In this document: positions 21,532 through 37,534 of the stretch, in pieces
Layout: the number at the start of each line of letters is the position of its first letter
Numbering within the stretch: position 1 is the first letter of the stretch
DNA from: Gongronella butleri
Lineage: Eukaryota; Mucoromycota; Mucoromycetes; Mucorales; Cunninghamellaceae
Assembly (NCBI GenBank): GCA_025201375.1
Contig: JAIWZP010000053.1
Span: forward strand, 62,001 to 126,000
Reading direction: 5' to 3'
DNA length: 64,000 nucleotides
The notes under the pieces: model-generated
Told to the model about the DNA's origin: nothing
The model's database searches: none
Seen by the model: the letters and a program-made list of their open reading frames with translations, nothing else
Translations under genes and position numbers: made by a program

Positions 21532-22532
21532 ATGGCGCGCCGCCACGCCGTCCAGCACTTGCAGCTTGTGAAGCGGCTGCTCCCGTCGTGCGAAGGCGAC
21601 ACTCAGACGGCCAAACGGCAGCTGCAGTGGCTAAAAGACAAAATTGTCGCGGATCGCGCGCGTCCTCGCTCGGATCGTTCTCTAGACGACGGTGAGTGGC
21701 GCCAACTCGAGACGTATGTGGACCAGCGCGTTTATGACCATAAGCCTCTGCAGTATATTCTTGGTGAGGACGCATGAAAAATGGCATTTTACAGGGAAAA
21801 GCTCATTTTTTTTCTGTTTTCCTGGTTTTCTGTCCTGCAGGGACGCAGCCGTTCTACGATTTGGACCTTTTGACGCGTCCGCCGACACTGATTCCACGAT
21901 GGGAGACGGAGGAATGGACGGCGCGGCTTGTGGAGATGGTTTCTGGGCCATTGAAGCGAGATCAGCAGATCAAAGCCAAGCGCAAACGGATTCTTGATGT
22001 GTGCACAGGGTCTGGATGCATTGCCCTTGCTCTTGCGGCGCACCTGCCGCGGGAATCCGCGGATGTGATGGGGATTGACATTGCGTCCGAGGCCATTGCA
22101 CTTGCGCGAGCGAATTTGGCGCGGCACGCGTCTCAGCTGATGTGCCACGTTGAATTCCAGCAGCAGGACGTGTACGACGCGGCGTGGGTGGCGGCGCACG
22201 TGCCGTCGTTTGACATGGTGGTTTCCAACCCGCCTTACGTGACCCACGACGAATACGCGCACCTCGACGCGGACGTGAAGCTCTGGGAGGATAAGCACGC
22301 TCTCATTGCCGCCGACGAACACGGCATGCATCTTCACAGGCACTTGATCGACGCTGTCGCACAGTATATGCCGCGCCGCAAGGACCACGCGCCACTCCCA
22401 CGCCTTGTCATGGAAATCGGCGGCACACACCAGGTCGCACCTCTCACGCAGAACCTGAACGACCGCCAATTCGAAAATGTCACCGTGTGGAACGATCTCG
22501 CAGGCCGTGCACGCGTCATCTTAGCATCCTAA
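21532..22532 (+). CDS. MTQ1: Peptide-chain-release-factor N5-glutamine methyltransferase (HemK/MTQ1-like)
   Basis: Two exons, 21532-21763 and 21841-22532, giving 307 aa. The intron interrupts YILG in PLQYILGTQPFYDLDLL, a conserved HemK junction. The SAM motif DVCTGSGCIALALA begins at D130 and the catalytic NPPY signature is at 207-210 (VVSNPPYVTHDEY). HemK/PrmC enzymes methylate the Gln of the GGQ motif of release factors. The mitochondrial version (Mtq1) has this organisation, whereas the cytosolic version (Mtq2) is shorter and lacks the N-terminal helical domain, so the mitochondrial assignment is preferred. The N-terminal residues are basic (MARRHAVQHLQLVKRLL), compatible with import. Confidence 0.88.
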
Positions 22533-23075
22533 TTCCAAATGCCTGGAAAACGTGTGCAAATCATCTTAAACACGTTGCTTGTCGCACAGAATCCAATGCG
22601 CCGCCCTCCCGCGGAGCACGCACCCTCCTCCGCCTGCCAAAATCACTTGAATCGTTCTTTAATCACCTCAAAATCAAGAATTGGGTGGACAAAAAAAAAA
22701 GGGGAGCAGCAAGCTGATTGTTCCGTTGTTTGCGCATGACATCGTGTGATCCGAGTTCCTTTGGCGCCTGAAGAAATGGGGGGCCCGCTCTACCCCCACT
22801 TCCGCGAATGGCCATTGGCTGGTCACACAGGGCATTGAGCGGTGCCCCAAAAGCCGACAAATGCATGAATTCAAATAAAAAAAACTTGTGACTTTTTGAC
22901 TGGATCGGGTGGACTTTTTGGTTTTTGTACACACACACACGGAGAGTGTTGCACACATAAAAAAAAGGGTATCTTTTTTCTCACACAAATAATCTCGCAT
23001 CATTTTTTTTTTTCTTTTGACATCGTTTTTTGCTCTTTCTTTTTTACTTTTTTTTTTTTCTTTTTCCTCCATTGA
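22533..23075. other. Intergenic region, no gene recognised
   Basis: 540 bp with an (AC) tract at 22929-22940 and dense T-runs over the last 100 bp, which form the leader of the next small gene. Confidence 0.5.
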
Positions 23076-23537
23076 ATGAAGCATTTGACCTTGAAGCAGA
23101 CATTGTATTGGTAAGATGAGTTCTCCGTGGCCCCTCCTTGCGCCCCTTGAGGGGTGGCAATGAATTAGCCAGATCAACGCGGCTCACGCATTTTTTTTTA
23201 TCATTAGGGGCTTGCCATTGACGGCCCTTGCTGCGTATTCGCTGACGCGGGCCAAGGCGCACAGCAAGTCGACGCTTCCTTTTGTGACGACGAGTGACGT
23301 GTGCAAGGACAAGGACAGACTTGCATTGATTCGCGCCGAATTCCGTCAAAGTAACAATGGGCTTGGTTTGGGCGACGATGTCAGGTAAAAAAAAAAAAAA
23401 AAAAAAAAAAAAAGGCCGGGAAAAAACCCTGTCTCTCTCGCCCCATCCCCCCACCCTCCGCCCCTCGTTCTCACGAATTTCACCCCGTTTCTCATTGCTC
23501 TTTTGTGTTTTTCAGACGCAGCGGCGGCGGTGTATGA
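23076..23537 (+). CDS. Small predicted membrane protein, 77 aa, unknown function
   Basis: Three exons, 23076-23110, 23208-23384 and 23516-23537. It starts MKHLTLKQTLYWGLPLTALA and ends GLGLGDDVRRSGGGV. One hydrophobic helix (about 11-25) lies close to the N-terminus and is followed by a basic, then a charged tail, as in small mitochondrial or ER membrane proteins. I do not recognise the family. The ATG follows a T/C-rich leader like other genes here. The second intron starts GT and then 27 A. Exon 3 also holds an open frame (+1) encoding about 34 plausible residues, so the 3' end is uncertain. Confidence 0.5.
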
Positions 23538-24060
23538 TCTTTTGGGCGAGCACCCATTCTTATTGGCATCCTTTTGCATTGAAAAGCTATTTATTCCTCC
23601 AGCGTGTATTATTTAAAACGATATCCATTTTTTTTTTTTTTTTTTTTGCGATGGGGTGGGTGCCAAGGGAACGGAAAAAGGCGCGGCTTGGGTGTTTATG
23701 GGTGGGGGCATTTTCGTGAGAGAGGGTTGGGGATGGCCAAAAAAGACCCAATGATCTCAAAGCGACGTGGCAAGGGCATTGACTTGGTAGCAAAAGGGGG
23801 CACAAAAGAGGGGGGAAAGCCTTTGCACTGAAAAAGTGTTGCCCTTGATTTTTTTTTTTTTCTTGACAACTGGACGAAAAATAAAACAGCAGTATCAACA
23901 GGCACGCTTTTTGTCTGTGGAATTTTCCCTATTTCTCAAAAGAGGATCTGCCTGGAATGCTGGGGGGAATTTTTTTCCTCTGGCCATCTTTGGGTGATCA
24001 TGGGATTTGTCACTCTTTTTTATTGTTTTTTTTTTTGATTTTTTTTGTGTTTTGAGCGCG
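23538..24060. other. Intergenic region, no gene recognised
   Basis: 520 bp with T homopolymers at 23630-23647 and 23849-23860; the last 60 bp are the T-rich leader of the next gene. Confidence 0.5.
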
Positions 24061-25356
24061 ATGCTGACGGACCGAGTGGATGCATGGGTGCCGCTTGTGA
24101 GCAAAAAGGGCAAAGAGCGTGTTGTTGTTAATGACCATGCTGCGGTGTGGATGCGATTGCTTGACAAATGTCTCGAGCAGCAATGGCGCGATTCGCAGCG
24201 GCTGATGGTGCATACAGACAGCGAGCAATTTGGCGTTTCACAAGGTGACGCGGCTGCCGCGTTGGGCGAGGTGCGCCAGCTGGGATTTAAGATGATGCAG
24301 CGAGCCATTGCACTCCGCCAAGAGGTCATTGACCTCGGCATGACCCTGTCCATGCAAGATGATGGCAATGGTGATGCCCTGAACAGCAATGACGACGATG
24401 ATGTGGAGGATGACGAAGACAATGGCAATGAAGACAATGGAATTGACAATGGAAATGACGCTTTTTATCTGGTGCTGCCGTCTTCGCCGGATTCGCGCTC
24501 GTCAATTCATGAGCCGCTGCTTGAGAAGCCCAAGAAAAGGAAGAAAAGCGACGCGTCTTTGGCCAAGCACCTTTCTCGAGCATCCAATCAATCCAATCGC
24601 CCTCACCGCCTCGCCATGTCGCCATCGGCGCCCAATTTGTCGAGTTTGCTTGACTCATCTACCAAAGAAATGCCACCGGGCGCGTGCACGTCGTCGTTCT
24701 TGCCAGCTTGCACGTACAACTATTATCCTCGCAAGGAGAAACGCGCGTCGCAATGCCGTCAATGCTATTTTTGCAAGTCGACCATGCGTCGCCAGCGTAG
24801 CTTGTCATTGGACCCGTGGCACCGCGCATCCATCTGGTCAACCTCGTCATCCTCGTCTTCGTCGACGTCCCCGGCATCCTCCATGATGTCTGCCTACTCT
24901 TCGACGCTTGCATCCTCCTTGACCGCCCAGCCAACAACATCGCAGCGCGTCGCGTCCAATCATCCGCTCCAGAGGCGGTCATTGCGCGCCTCGCGGGGCG
25001 ACCATGATCACGATCAAGACGACGACGATGATCCAACGCTTCGCGATAGCACCACAACAGACGAATTGATCGACCAATTGCCATCGCCGCCTGGTACAAC
25101 ATCCACCCGGTCATCCACAACGTCGTTCACGCCTCCGCCGCCGCGACGCCCGTCACAGGCACGCTCGTTCATGAAGAGCATGCTCTTGTCGCATATCTTT
25201 CACAAGAAAAAGACGCCATCTCCAACACCGTCGCCACGTCGCAAACCATCGCGTCTCTTGCGATCGCTTATGAGCCGCAAATTCACTTTCCCACATATCT
25301 TTAAACAGCGCAAGGTGCATCCTATGGACGCACCTAATGCTTCCAGCCTCTTTTAA
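24061..25356 (+). CDS. Intronless, largely disordered protein of unknown function
   Basis: Single frame of 431 aa starting at the ATG at 24061 after a T-rich leader (an in-frame extension upstream is F-rich and not ATG-initiated). The first 100 residues look folded and helical (EVRQLGFKMMQRAIALRQEV). The rest is low complexity: acidic Asp/Asn runs (about 105-130), Ser-rich stretches (about 265-300), a Cys cluster CRQCYFCKS near 235, Pro/Thr-rich segments and a strongly basic C-terminus rich in Lys and Arg. I do not recognise it. Base composition and codon use look like the neighbours. AATAAA-like words follow the stop. Confidence 0.65.
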   Translation: MLTDRVDAWVPLVSKKGKERVVVNDHAAVWMRLLDKCLEQQWRDSQRLMVHTDSEQFGVSQGDAAAALGEVRQLGFKMMQRAIALRQEVIDLGMTLSMQDDGNGDALNSNDDDDVEDDEDNGNEDNGIDNGNDAFYLVLPSSPDSRSSIHEPLLEKPKKRKKSDASLAKHLSRASNQSNRPHRLAMSPSAPNLSSLLDSSTKEMPPGACTSSFLPACTYNYYPRKEKRASQCRQCYFCKSTMRRQRSLSLDPWHRASIWSTSSSSSSSTSPASSMMSAYSSTLASSLTAQPTTSQRVASNHPLQRRSLRASRGDHDHDQDDDDDPTLRDSTTTDELIDQLPSPPGTTSTRSSTTSFTPPPPRRPSQARSFMKSMLLSHIFHKKKTPSPTPSPRRKPSRLLRSLMSRKFTFPHIFKQRKVHPMDAPNASSLF

Positions 25357-25599
25357 AATAAAAAACAAGTGCCCATGACGCTAAATAAACGCTTGACATG
25401 CTCTGGAGAAACTTTTTTTTTGATACATCTTGTCAGAGAGAAACCTTGGAGATGGGAAACTTTTGTGCAGTGCATTCGCCATCCTCGAGAAATAACCCGT
25501 CGAAATTGGAGAGTGATCTAATCACGTTAGTGCCAGCACCCATGCAAACGGGTGTATTTTGGCATTTAAATGCACCGCCCCAATAATGTTTGGAGCTGA

Positions 25600-26560
25600 T
25601 CGGCAACCAGACTTGCTATGGATGGCGGACAGCTTTACTGGATGCATGTTGTGCATTAAAATCAATGTTGATAATGTGTGGTCATGAAGAAAAGAACTAA
25701 TATATCATTTTTAAAGATTTACGGTCATTTGTCGGCGAGCTTACAATGAGTCAAGTTCATCTAGTCATTGTATCAACAGCGCCAATGTTCCTTGTTCAAA
25801 TGAACCTACTCCTGGGTCTCTCCGACCAGAGGATGCCACGCAATGGCGGTTTTCGAAATTCGCCATTTTTCCAAGGGGTAGAGTCGTGGAATTGAAAATG
25901 GGTAAATTTAGGTCGTTAGTTTACCACGCCATTCAACCTCATGGTAGACGATCCTCGTTTACCGCGAAATAGTCAACAAAAACGAAAGGTCCATTATCTG
26001 GTTGTCGCGAAAAACGCGAAAAGCCGCGAATTTTCACGCCAAGGTAAACTCAATGAGAACTGGCCACAGCGTCCTGAAAGTTACCTCATCAGAAAGAGCA
26101 CAGCTTGCTTCATACGTGGATATCAATGATCTATGAGAAAAGCGAGTTCCAAGCAGAATAGATGCGAGCAGTCCGTTTGCGGGCAAACTTTGACGCGTCA
26201 AAAATCGCGTCAAACGCCGAGCTACACGCGCCGCTCTCAATAAGTTTACGCACCTCGAGCGTCTCTTTCTGGCAGACGCGTCAAAAAGGCTTTATCGCGC
26301 GTTCTTCCGGTGCAATTCGCCTGTAAAGTTTAACCCCCAAATCGTCAATTGCTCGTCACTGAGCAGATGGACGTTTCCCTTTTTTGGCATTTTTCGTCGT
26401 TTCTCCATGTCGCGTCTTGTGTGTGTACGTTTCGTCCAACTCTGGAGACCTGATTTTCCATTTTGGATTTGGAGGCTCGCCAGGACAAAATTTTGATTTG
26501 GGACGGACGCGCTCCAAAGCTCTGTGATGGCCATCAAATGCGGCCTACATGGTATTTTCA
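25600..26560 (-). repeat. Dispersed repeat R-A, copy 4 (inverted)
   Basis: The reverse complement aligns with 49700-50720 and 50960-51760: ggaggctcgccaggacaaaa against ggcgagcctccaaatccaaa (51079), the ccccttgg(g/a)aaat block, gtgggctcatttgaa and gacaaatgac(a/c). The stretch 25357-25600 before it holds nothing recognisable. Confidence 0.65.
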
Positions 26561-26625
26561 ACCTCAGAGTGTCTGTTGAGACACGTTTCGGGTCTTGGCG
26601 CATTGCTCGGGTGGCACGTCAATGC

Positions 26626-26743
26626 TGATTTTTCGCTGAAAACAACTATTAGCTATGCTTCTCTTAAGGAAATGATTCAAATGATGATTTTTCGCTGAAA
26701 ACAACTATTAGCTATGCTTCTCTTAAGGAAATGATTCAAATGA
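26626..26743. repeat. Perfect tandem duplication, 2 x 59 bp
   Basis: Units 26626-26684 and 26685-26743 are identical by direct comparison, starting TGATTTTTCGCTGAAAACAA and ending GAAATGATTCAAATGA. Identity of both units implies a recent event. No coding context is recognisable on either side. Confidence 0.95.
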
Positions 26744-27035
26744 CTCCAAATTTTAGCCAACGATGCGCACAGCGCTTGTCGTTGGAACAAGCGTGCGTGC
26801 AAACCTGGATGCGTGCTGGCTGGAGATCAAATGCCAAGTTCAAGAAAAATAAAAAAAGAATGTCTATCGAATGGTGTTTCCCCCGTTCCAATGTGCCTCT
26901 CACCCTTCACTCGTTGCTGTGCCGATGCTTGCACGAGGTAATTGGGCAAAAGTTTTCATTCAAACGTGGAATTTGTGTGTCTTTCTGGCGATTTTTTTTT
27001 TTTACCTGATCAAGTCATCAAGATCGGCTGTGTAA
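26744..27035. other. Intergenic stretch, no gene recognised
   Basis: A 92-codon frame runs through it (26731-27009), partly inside the duplicated unit, without motif or homologous frame elsewhere in the window. Confidence 0.45.
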
Positions 27036-27154
27036 CGAATCGATGGCCAATCAGCGGCCACTTTCAGCCTTTACAGCTCGCTCATTGGAACGGAATTGCG
27101 GCGGCCGAATTGCCGAAAAGCCACGATGTGCTGAACCACACCCTAAACCTTTCA
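27036..27154 (+). promoter_or_regulatory. Conserved upstream flank of 5S copy 2
   Basis: Matches the upstream flank of 5S copy 1, including GGCGGCCGAATTGCCGAAA (27091-27109) and a GGCCAATCAG word (27043-27052). Candidate external pol III promoter element. Confidence 0.4.
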
Positions 27155-27271
27155 TGTTACGGCCATACGACTATGAAAGCGCCAGATCCCGTCCGATCTC
27201 TGCAGCGATCCATAGTACGGCCTGGTTAGTACTGCAGTGAGAGATCATGCGGGAATACCAGGTGCTGTAAT
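27155..27271 (+). rRNA. 5S ribosomal RNA gene, copy 2
   Basis: Identical over 117 bases to the minus-strand copy at 2747-2863, with the same helix I pairing (TTACGGC with GCTGTAA) and the conserved internal control region. It is followed by TTTTTTTC and a longer T-run (pol III terminator). The flanks of the two copies have diverged strongly, so the identity of the RNA part points to function with gene conversion or selection. Confidence 0.95.
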
Positions 27272-27720
27272 TTTTTTCTTTTTTTTTTTGCAATGGAACG
27301 TCATTTTTATTGATTACAATAAAGAAGAAGGGGTATAATGGTGTTTTGAAACGGTTGTCTCCTTGATTGGACCGAGTATGTGGCGGGTACGGTTAAATTT
27401 TGGAGAGTGGGAGAGTCGAGAGAGCAGGTTTACGGCCACCAGAGTGGGTGGTTCGTAATTGAAGATGCGTTGACAATGGTGCAGCCCCATGGATTCAAAG
27501 GGGATGGGAGCATGGTGTGAGGGTTGTGCGGGTAAGGGGCTGTAAACCTGTATGTTTTTTCCATGGTGTATCCTTGCTTTTTTTTTTTTTGGCTACGCGT
27601 CGATTTTTTGCGCCTCTTTTGTCTCGCAGTGTGCTGAACCTGTACCTGACTCCAGATGATTCCATAATTGGATGGTGCCACTCTCCAACTCAGCGCTTGG
27701 AAATAAAGAGCACTCACGTA
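27272..27720 (+). other. Downstream flank of 5S copy 2
   Basis: About 250 bp directly after the terminator align with the flank of copy 1 (gaacgtcattttt, ataatg(g/a), tacggccacc, tgggtggttcgta, gatgcgttgaca, tgtgagggtt). Frames contain stops. The rest, to a T-rich tract at 27721-27760, shows nothing recognisable. Confidence 0.45.
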
Positions 27721-28300
27721 TTTTTTTTATTTTAAATATATTTTTTTTTTTTTTTTTTGCTCTCTCTCATTCCTCATTCTTTCTCCCTACGAGTGAAATG
27801 CGCCAAGTATTTTTAGTTCATTACTTTCGCAATCCTCGTACCACTACCATGAAGTGAGTAGCTGATGCACAGATTTTATATTCATTGCATGGTGATCGTA
27901 CCCATGATTGTTTTCAAAAGAAAAGTGCTGCAAGCACATGGCCAAAAGAGGCAATCGATCTGCAGTGTTCCTCATTTGGGTGTTTTCTTCTTCTCTTGTA
28001 CAACCTTTTTAAATTAAAAAAAATTCTGACTGGATCGCAGAAAGGTGCAGTCCTGGCGGCCCTGCTCTCATCTCTTTACTGTTTAGCCTTGCAACGATGC
28101 GCTGAATAGCGTTGCAGGTGACTGTATAGATCATCCAATTTATGACATCCAAGACTAAATTCTCTTTTTGTTTATGCGTACGAGACGTAAGAATTTTTAT
28201 TTTAAAATGAAGAAATTGCACGTGGATCTTTGTATTGTTTTCATCCTTGCGACTACCCAAAAAAAAATTCGAGATGCACCAGATAACTCCGCACAAGATG
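27721..28300. other. Intergenic region upstream of the protease gene
   Basis: A T-rich tract (27720-27760) and an ATG with a 20-codon frame (27798 onward) precede about 450 bp without recognisable content. Confidence 0.45.
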
Positions 28301-28307
28301 TATAAAT
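28301..28307 (+). promoter_or_regulatory. TATA box of the protease gene
   Basis: TATAAAT lies 51-57 bp upstream of the ATG at 28358. Confidence 0.6.
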
Positions 28308-28357
28308 ACTCCAACCGTCAAAGAAATTTTATTTTTAAAAAAAAGACATTCATCATC

Positions 28358-29647
28358 ATGGTTCGCTTATCGTTGGCCCTTGTGGCAGCAGCATTTATTT
28401 CCAGCACCCTTGCTGCTCCCATTTCATCCTCTGGAATCGTCACCCTTCCCATTAGCCGTGCCAGCTCAAAGCCTAATTGGTCTCAGGCGGTCCAGAATGA
28501 TATTTCTCGTGCTCTCAGTTTGCTTGGCGGCAATCAAGACGCCGGCTCGTCTTTCTCCATTCTTAACAAGGACACGTCCTATGTTGCTTCGGTGATTGTG
28601 GGCGATCAAACGTTCAATCTGATTGTCGACAGCGGTTCTTCCAATCTTTGGGTAGGTGCCAATACAAAGTATGTGCCCAGTGCCACGTCGATGTCTACTG
28701 GTCAAAATGTGTCTGTGAGCTATGGCTCAGGCGGTTTTAATGGTACCGAATACACCGACTCGGTGACCTTGGGGCCTGGTTTTACCATTTTGCAGCAATC
28801 TGTGGGTGTCGCCAGCAGTTCAAAGGGCTTGTCTCAGGGCATCGATGGTATCATCGGTAAGAATAAGGAAAACAAGCAAAATGAACGAATAACTGACAAG
28901 CATCATCAGGTATTGGCCCTGAAATCTTGACCAATGGCACCGTTACCGGTGAGGGTGAGATTCCCACTGTTGTCAACAATGCTTACAAGCAAGGTCTCAT
29001 CAGCGAGCAGGTCGTTGGCATTAGTTTTGCACCCATCAATGACAGCAGCACCTCGGCTAATAATGGTGAAATGACTTTGGGCGGCGTCGATGCGTCAAAA
29101 TACACCGGTGACTTGATCTACACTCCCATCACTACGGCCCATCCCGCCAAATTATACTGGGGCATTGATATTACTGCCGTCAATTATGGCCAAACCGTGC
29201 TCCAAACTTCTACGGTGGCTGGCATTGTCGACACTGGTACGACGCTTATTCAATTGGGCACTGACATCTACAACGCCTTTGCCAATCAAATTCCCGGCGC
29301 TACCATTGACAAGGACGTTGGCCTGTTGGAAATCCCTGCCAGCAGCTACCCCAACCTCAGCAATGTGTCCTTTACGATTGGCGGTGCTGCGTTTTCACTC
29401 TCTCCCGCTCAATACATTATGCCTCAAAATCAAATTGCCAACTTTGGTGGCAAGAATGGCAGCTACTATTCGTGGATTAGCGACATGGGCTCGAATGACG
29501 CGGGTTTGGACATGATTCTCGGTCAAAAGTTTTTGGAAAACTTTTACTCTGTCTATGTAAGTGCGAAGAAAAAAATGGGCGACGCATGACTAACAATACT
29601 TATAGGACACGACCAACAATCGCGTTGGTTTGGCCGTTCGCGCGTAA
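28358..29647 (+). CDS. Secreted pepsin-like aspartic protease (family A1)
   Basis: Three exons, 28358-28856, 28910-29556 and 29606-29647, giving 395 aa. A signal peptide (MVRLSLALVAAAFISSTLAA) and a short propeptide precede the mature domain. The two catalytic aspartates are in VDSGSSNLW (D91) and VDTGTTLI (D274). Also present are the flap region around SVSYGSGGFNGTEYTDSVTL, DGIIGIGPEILT, the C-terminal DMILGQKFLENFYSVYDTTNN and GLAVRA. The last 42-nt exon supplies the final strand, DTTNNRVGLAVRA. The short propeptide and the lack of a GPI or dibasic tail suggest secretion in the polyporopepsin/saccharopepsin style. It hydrolyses peptide bonds at acid pH. A TATA box stands upstream. Confidence 0.95.
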
Positions 29648-29929
29648 TTTCTTATTCGTTGTATTTCATTGTATTTCATCTTTTATTAAACTACAATCCT
29701 GCATCACACTATCAATTTGCCTGTGGCGATCCCAGCTTGGATTGGCTAAATCTACGCGTCATTTTAGTTTTAGGTGACTCTGCGAATCTTGAGAGGTCAA
29801 TTACCAAGCAAGGTGACCGAAAAAAAATGATATATTCGTCAAACTGCTTTTTACAATCGTCATTAGTGTCATATTTCCACCACCCTAGGACAGTGCCTTT
29901 TTATTTCTGTTGGCTTATCCTTTTTACCA

Positions 29930-30570
29930 GCTTCCTTTCATGTTTTTTTTTGAATGGAGGTAAGTTTATTAGAAACTTCTCTACACAAGAAACAACGCAG
30001 GGAGAAATCACGGAAAACGACAAAAATGAGTGGGATTGACTTGGTGGTTGACGAGCAAAAAAACAATTTTATTTTAAATTTCAAGCGCGAATTGCAAGGG
30101 AAAAACACGTCCATATATCCGCGCTGACGCCCCCATTAGCAAAAGCGACGCCATACGCACGGAATTGATCAGGAGCAGACGCGTGCAACTCGACGTCTGA
30201 CGCGGTTTTTCACGCGTCAAAGTTGCCCCGCAAACTTGCTGTTCTCATCAATTCTGCCCGGATCTCAATTTTTGCAGTGATCATCGACATCCACGTAAGC
30301 AGCAGACGGAGATCTTTTTGGTGGTCTCTGTTTCGCGGCTCTGTGGCCAATTTTCGTCGACTTTGACTTGAGATGAAAAAAAGAGGTAAATTGCCATTTG
30401 CGCGGAAACCAGCCGATGCACCCCCTTTTTTTATTGCATCTGCATCGCCCATTGGGGTGACATAACTATGCGGTTGAATGGCGTGGCGATCTGAGAACCT
30501 CAAACTTTGCTGTTTTCAAATCCTCGACTGCACCGCTTGGAAAATCCGCCATTTGCGAAAATGGCGATTG
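29930..30570 (+). repeat. Dispersed repeat R-A, copy 5
   Basis: Collinear with 49930-50490 and 51190-51700: aaatttcaa(g/c)cgcgaattgca, ggaaaaacacgtccat, cgcccccattagcaa, gtttttcacgcgtc, tttgcagtgatcatcga, the atcctcgactgcacc block. It ends near 30560 at aatccgccatttgcg. The bases 29648-29930 hold nothing I recognise. Confidence 0.65.
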
Positions 30571-35531
<4,961 letters not shown>

Positions 35532-35748
35532 ACTTGTTTCCAATCCCATCCAATAAAATATTTCGAAAAACACGGAAAAAAACGAAACAGCGAGTTTTAA
35601 ATAAGGTGTCCAAACGTGCTCACACAAGCCTTGCAGCATCAATTGACTCGCTTCCATCCCATCCAACGATAAAAAAGAAAAAAAGAAAAAAAAAAGACAA
35701 AAAAAAAAAAAAGAGACCAAAAAGTGAAAAAACGACAGTTTACTTTAG

Positions 35749-37534
35749 CTAACCAAATGTGCTGACAATGTGTGCCAGCTGCAAGAGACTATCATCGTGC
35801 TTTTGCTTTTCAGAGGCATTCTCGTCTGCGGCTGCGGCCGAGGCGTCCGAGGACGAAACATTGGCAAAAGCGGCGACATTGGGCATTGGTATCGGGTGCA
35901 CGGGGTCATTGTCGAGCGCGGGAGGAGGATGCAGTAAAGTACAATGGAAGGGGGGTGTCGAGGGGGGTTGATGGCCAGCATCGGACGACGGGAACACGAG
36001 TGGGCGGTGCTGATAAAAGGCGGGCGCGCCAAATGGGCTTGTGATGCTGCTGTTGCTGGTGCTGTTGGAGCCATTGGCGCTGCTGCTGCTGCCGCTACTT
36101 GTGCTGCTGGCATGGGTGGGAAGCGGATGTAGCGTTGGCAAGCCAGAAGACGCGCCTTGGGACGAATTGGAGGATGAATGGGGCGAAAAAGACGGAATGG
36201 AAGGCGCGGGGGGCGATACACGGCCATTGACAATGTCCATGGGGCGGCGCGTAGTCGTGGGAGGGGCCGGGACCTGGAACGTGTGTGGTGAGCCAAAAAT
36301 AGGGCGGATGGACGACGCGTTTGGTGGGGGCGTGGGCGTTTGTGCAGATAAATGCAGCGAAGAGGGTGGCGGGGGTGATGCACTGCTTGATGCGCTGCTT
36401 GTGTGGGACGAAGAGAGCAAGGACACGGGGGGATTCTGCAGGGGGGACGATGCATTGGAGGTCATGGGGTGATGAGGATGATTTTGGTGGTGATGGTGAT
36501 GGAGACCGTGAGGATGCGCGTGTGGACCATGCAACGACCCATTGGCCTTGCTGGATATCAACGACGGCACAGTGGCGGCCGTCAGCAAGGGCGTAAAGGT
36601 CGGTGCGGCCGTCGTGGTATGCATGGATGACGTGGAAGACGAATTTGTCGTAGTAGTGGCAGCCATTGTGGACGTTGGCGTCGACGAAACGGACGCAATC
36701 GACGAAATCGACGATGACGACGTCGAAGACACCAAAGTGGGCGTCAGTGCTGTGCCTGGCGCGTGTTGCAGCGATGGCGATTCCTCTTGATGATGCGCAA
36801 TTGGGTGCACAACAAGCGAACGATGATAATTGCTCAGATGTTGGTCAATTGTCAATGGTGGATCGACTTGGTATGGGTCCGAGCGGATGCGATGATGCGC
36901 GTGCAACCGTGGCCGAGGATGTGCGTCTTCAAGCGGCCGCTTATTGTTCGGCGTGCGCCGCGATTTGGGCGACATGTGCGTTCGATAATGCTGCATCATA
37001 TTATCCTGGCGAGAAAATCGCGATTGGCAACCCGGAAATAGACATGGAAAGTTCTTTTCGCCCGTATGGATGCGATTGTGCCGAGCAAGATGGCCACTGT
37101 TGGCAAAAAAATAAAAAAAAAAAGATTAAAAAAAGATTGGAAGAGTTTTAATGATATTTGTGCAAAAAGGAAAAGGGTCTTTTTCGCTCTCCCCCGCTCG
37201 TTTGGGACGGGGGGTTGGGCTCAGGGTCCCCTTTTTTTTTAAAATGGCTTTTTTACCTTGTTGTAAAGCTTTTGTTGCACCCTGGCTCTGTACAATGATA
37301 TTTTCGCTTGCCAGACGACGACGACGGTGGCGACGGCTGCTGTGTGGCTGGTGGTGGTGGCTGCTGTGGCTGCTGTGGCTGCTGTTGTTGGTAGTCGTTG
37401 GGTGGAAGCCATGGCGGTGCTCGGCCGTCAGGTGGAGCCGCCGCCGCCGCTGCAGCCGCTGCTCCTCTATGGCTATCGTTTAAAAGACTCACCTGTCGGC
37501 CCGAAGCGTCAGTGACAGAGAGTGGGTTATCCAT
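35749..37534 (-). CDS. C2H2 zinc-finger transcription factor, NRG1-like
   Basis: Two exons, 37534-37257 and 37096-35749, giving 541 aa. An Ala/Pro/Gln-rich N-terminus leads to two adjacent C2H2 fingers. Ligands of the first are C81, C86, H99 and H103 and of the second C111, C116, H129 and H133, joined by the linker HTGEKNF. The sequences CNKSFTTSGHLARHNRIH and CQSRFSRQDNMMQHYRTH match the NRG1/NRG2-type repressor fingers of fungi. The intron falls inside the first finger (after SFTT) and must be removed to build it. The remaining 400 residues are Ser/Thr/Pro/His-rich and disordered. NRG-type proteins repress glucose- and stress-responsive genes; that role here is inference. The ATG at 37534 follows a T/C-rich leader. 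Confidence 0.85.

Noticed and set aside
21789..22469. 226-codon minus-strand frame
   Set aside because: Antisense shadow of the MTQ1-like gene, Arg/His-rich, no motif.
24659..25120. Minus-strand frame, Arg/Met/Trp-rich
   Set aside because: Shadow of the disordered plus-strand gene.
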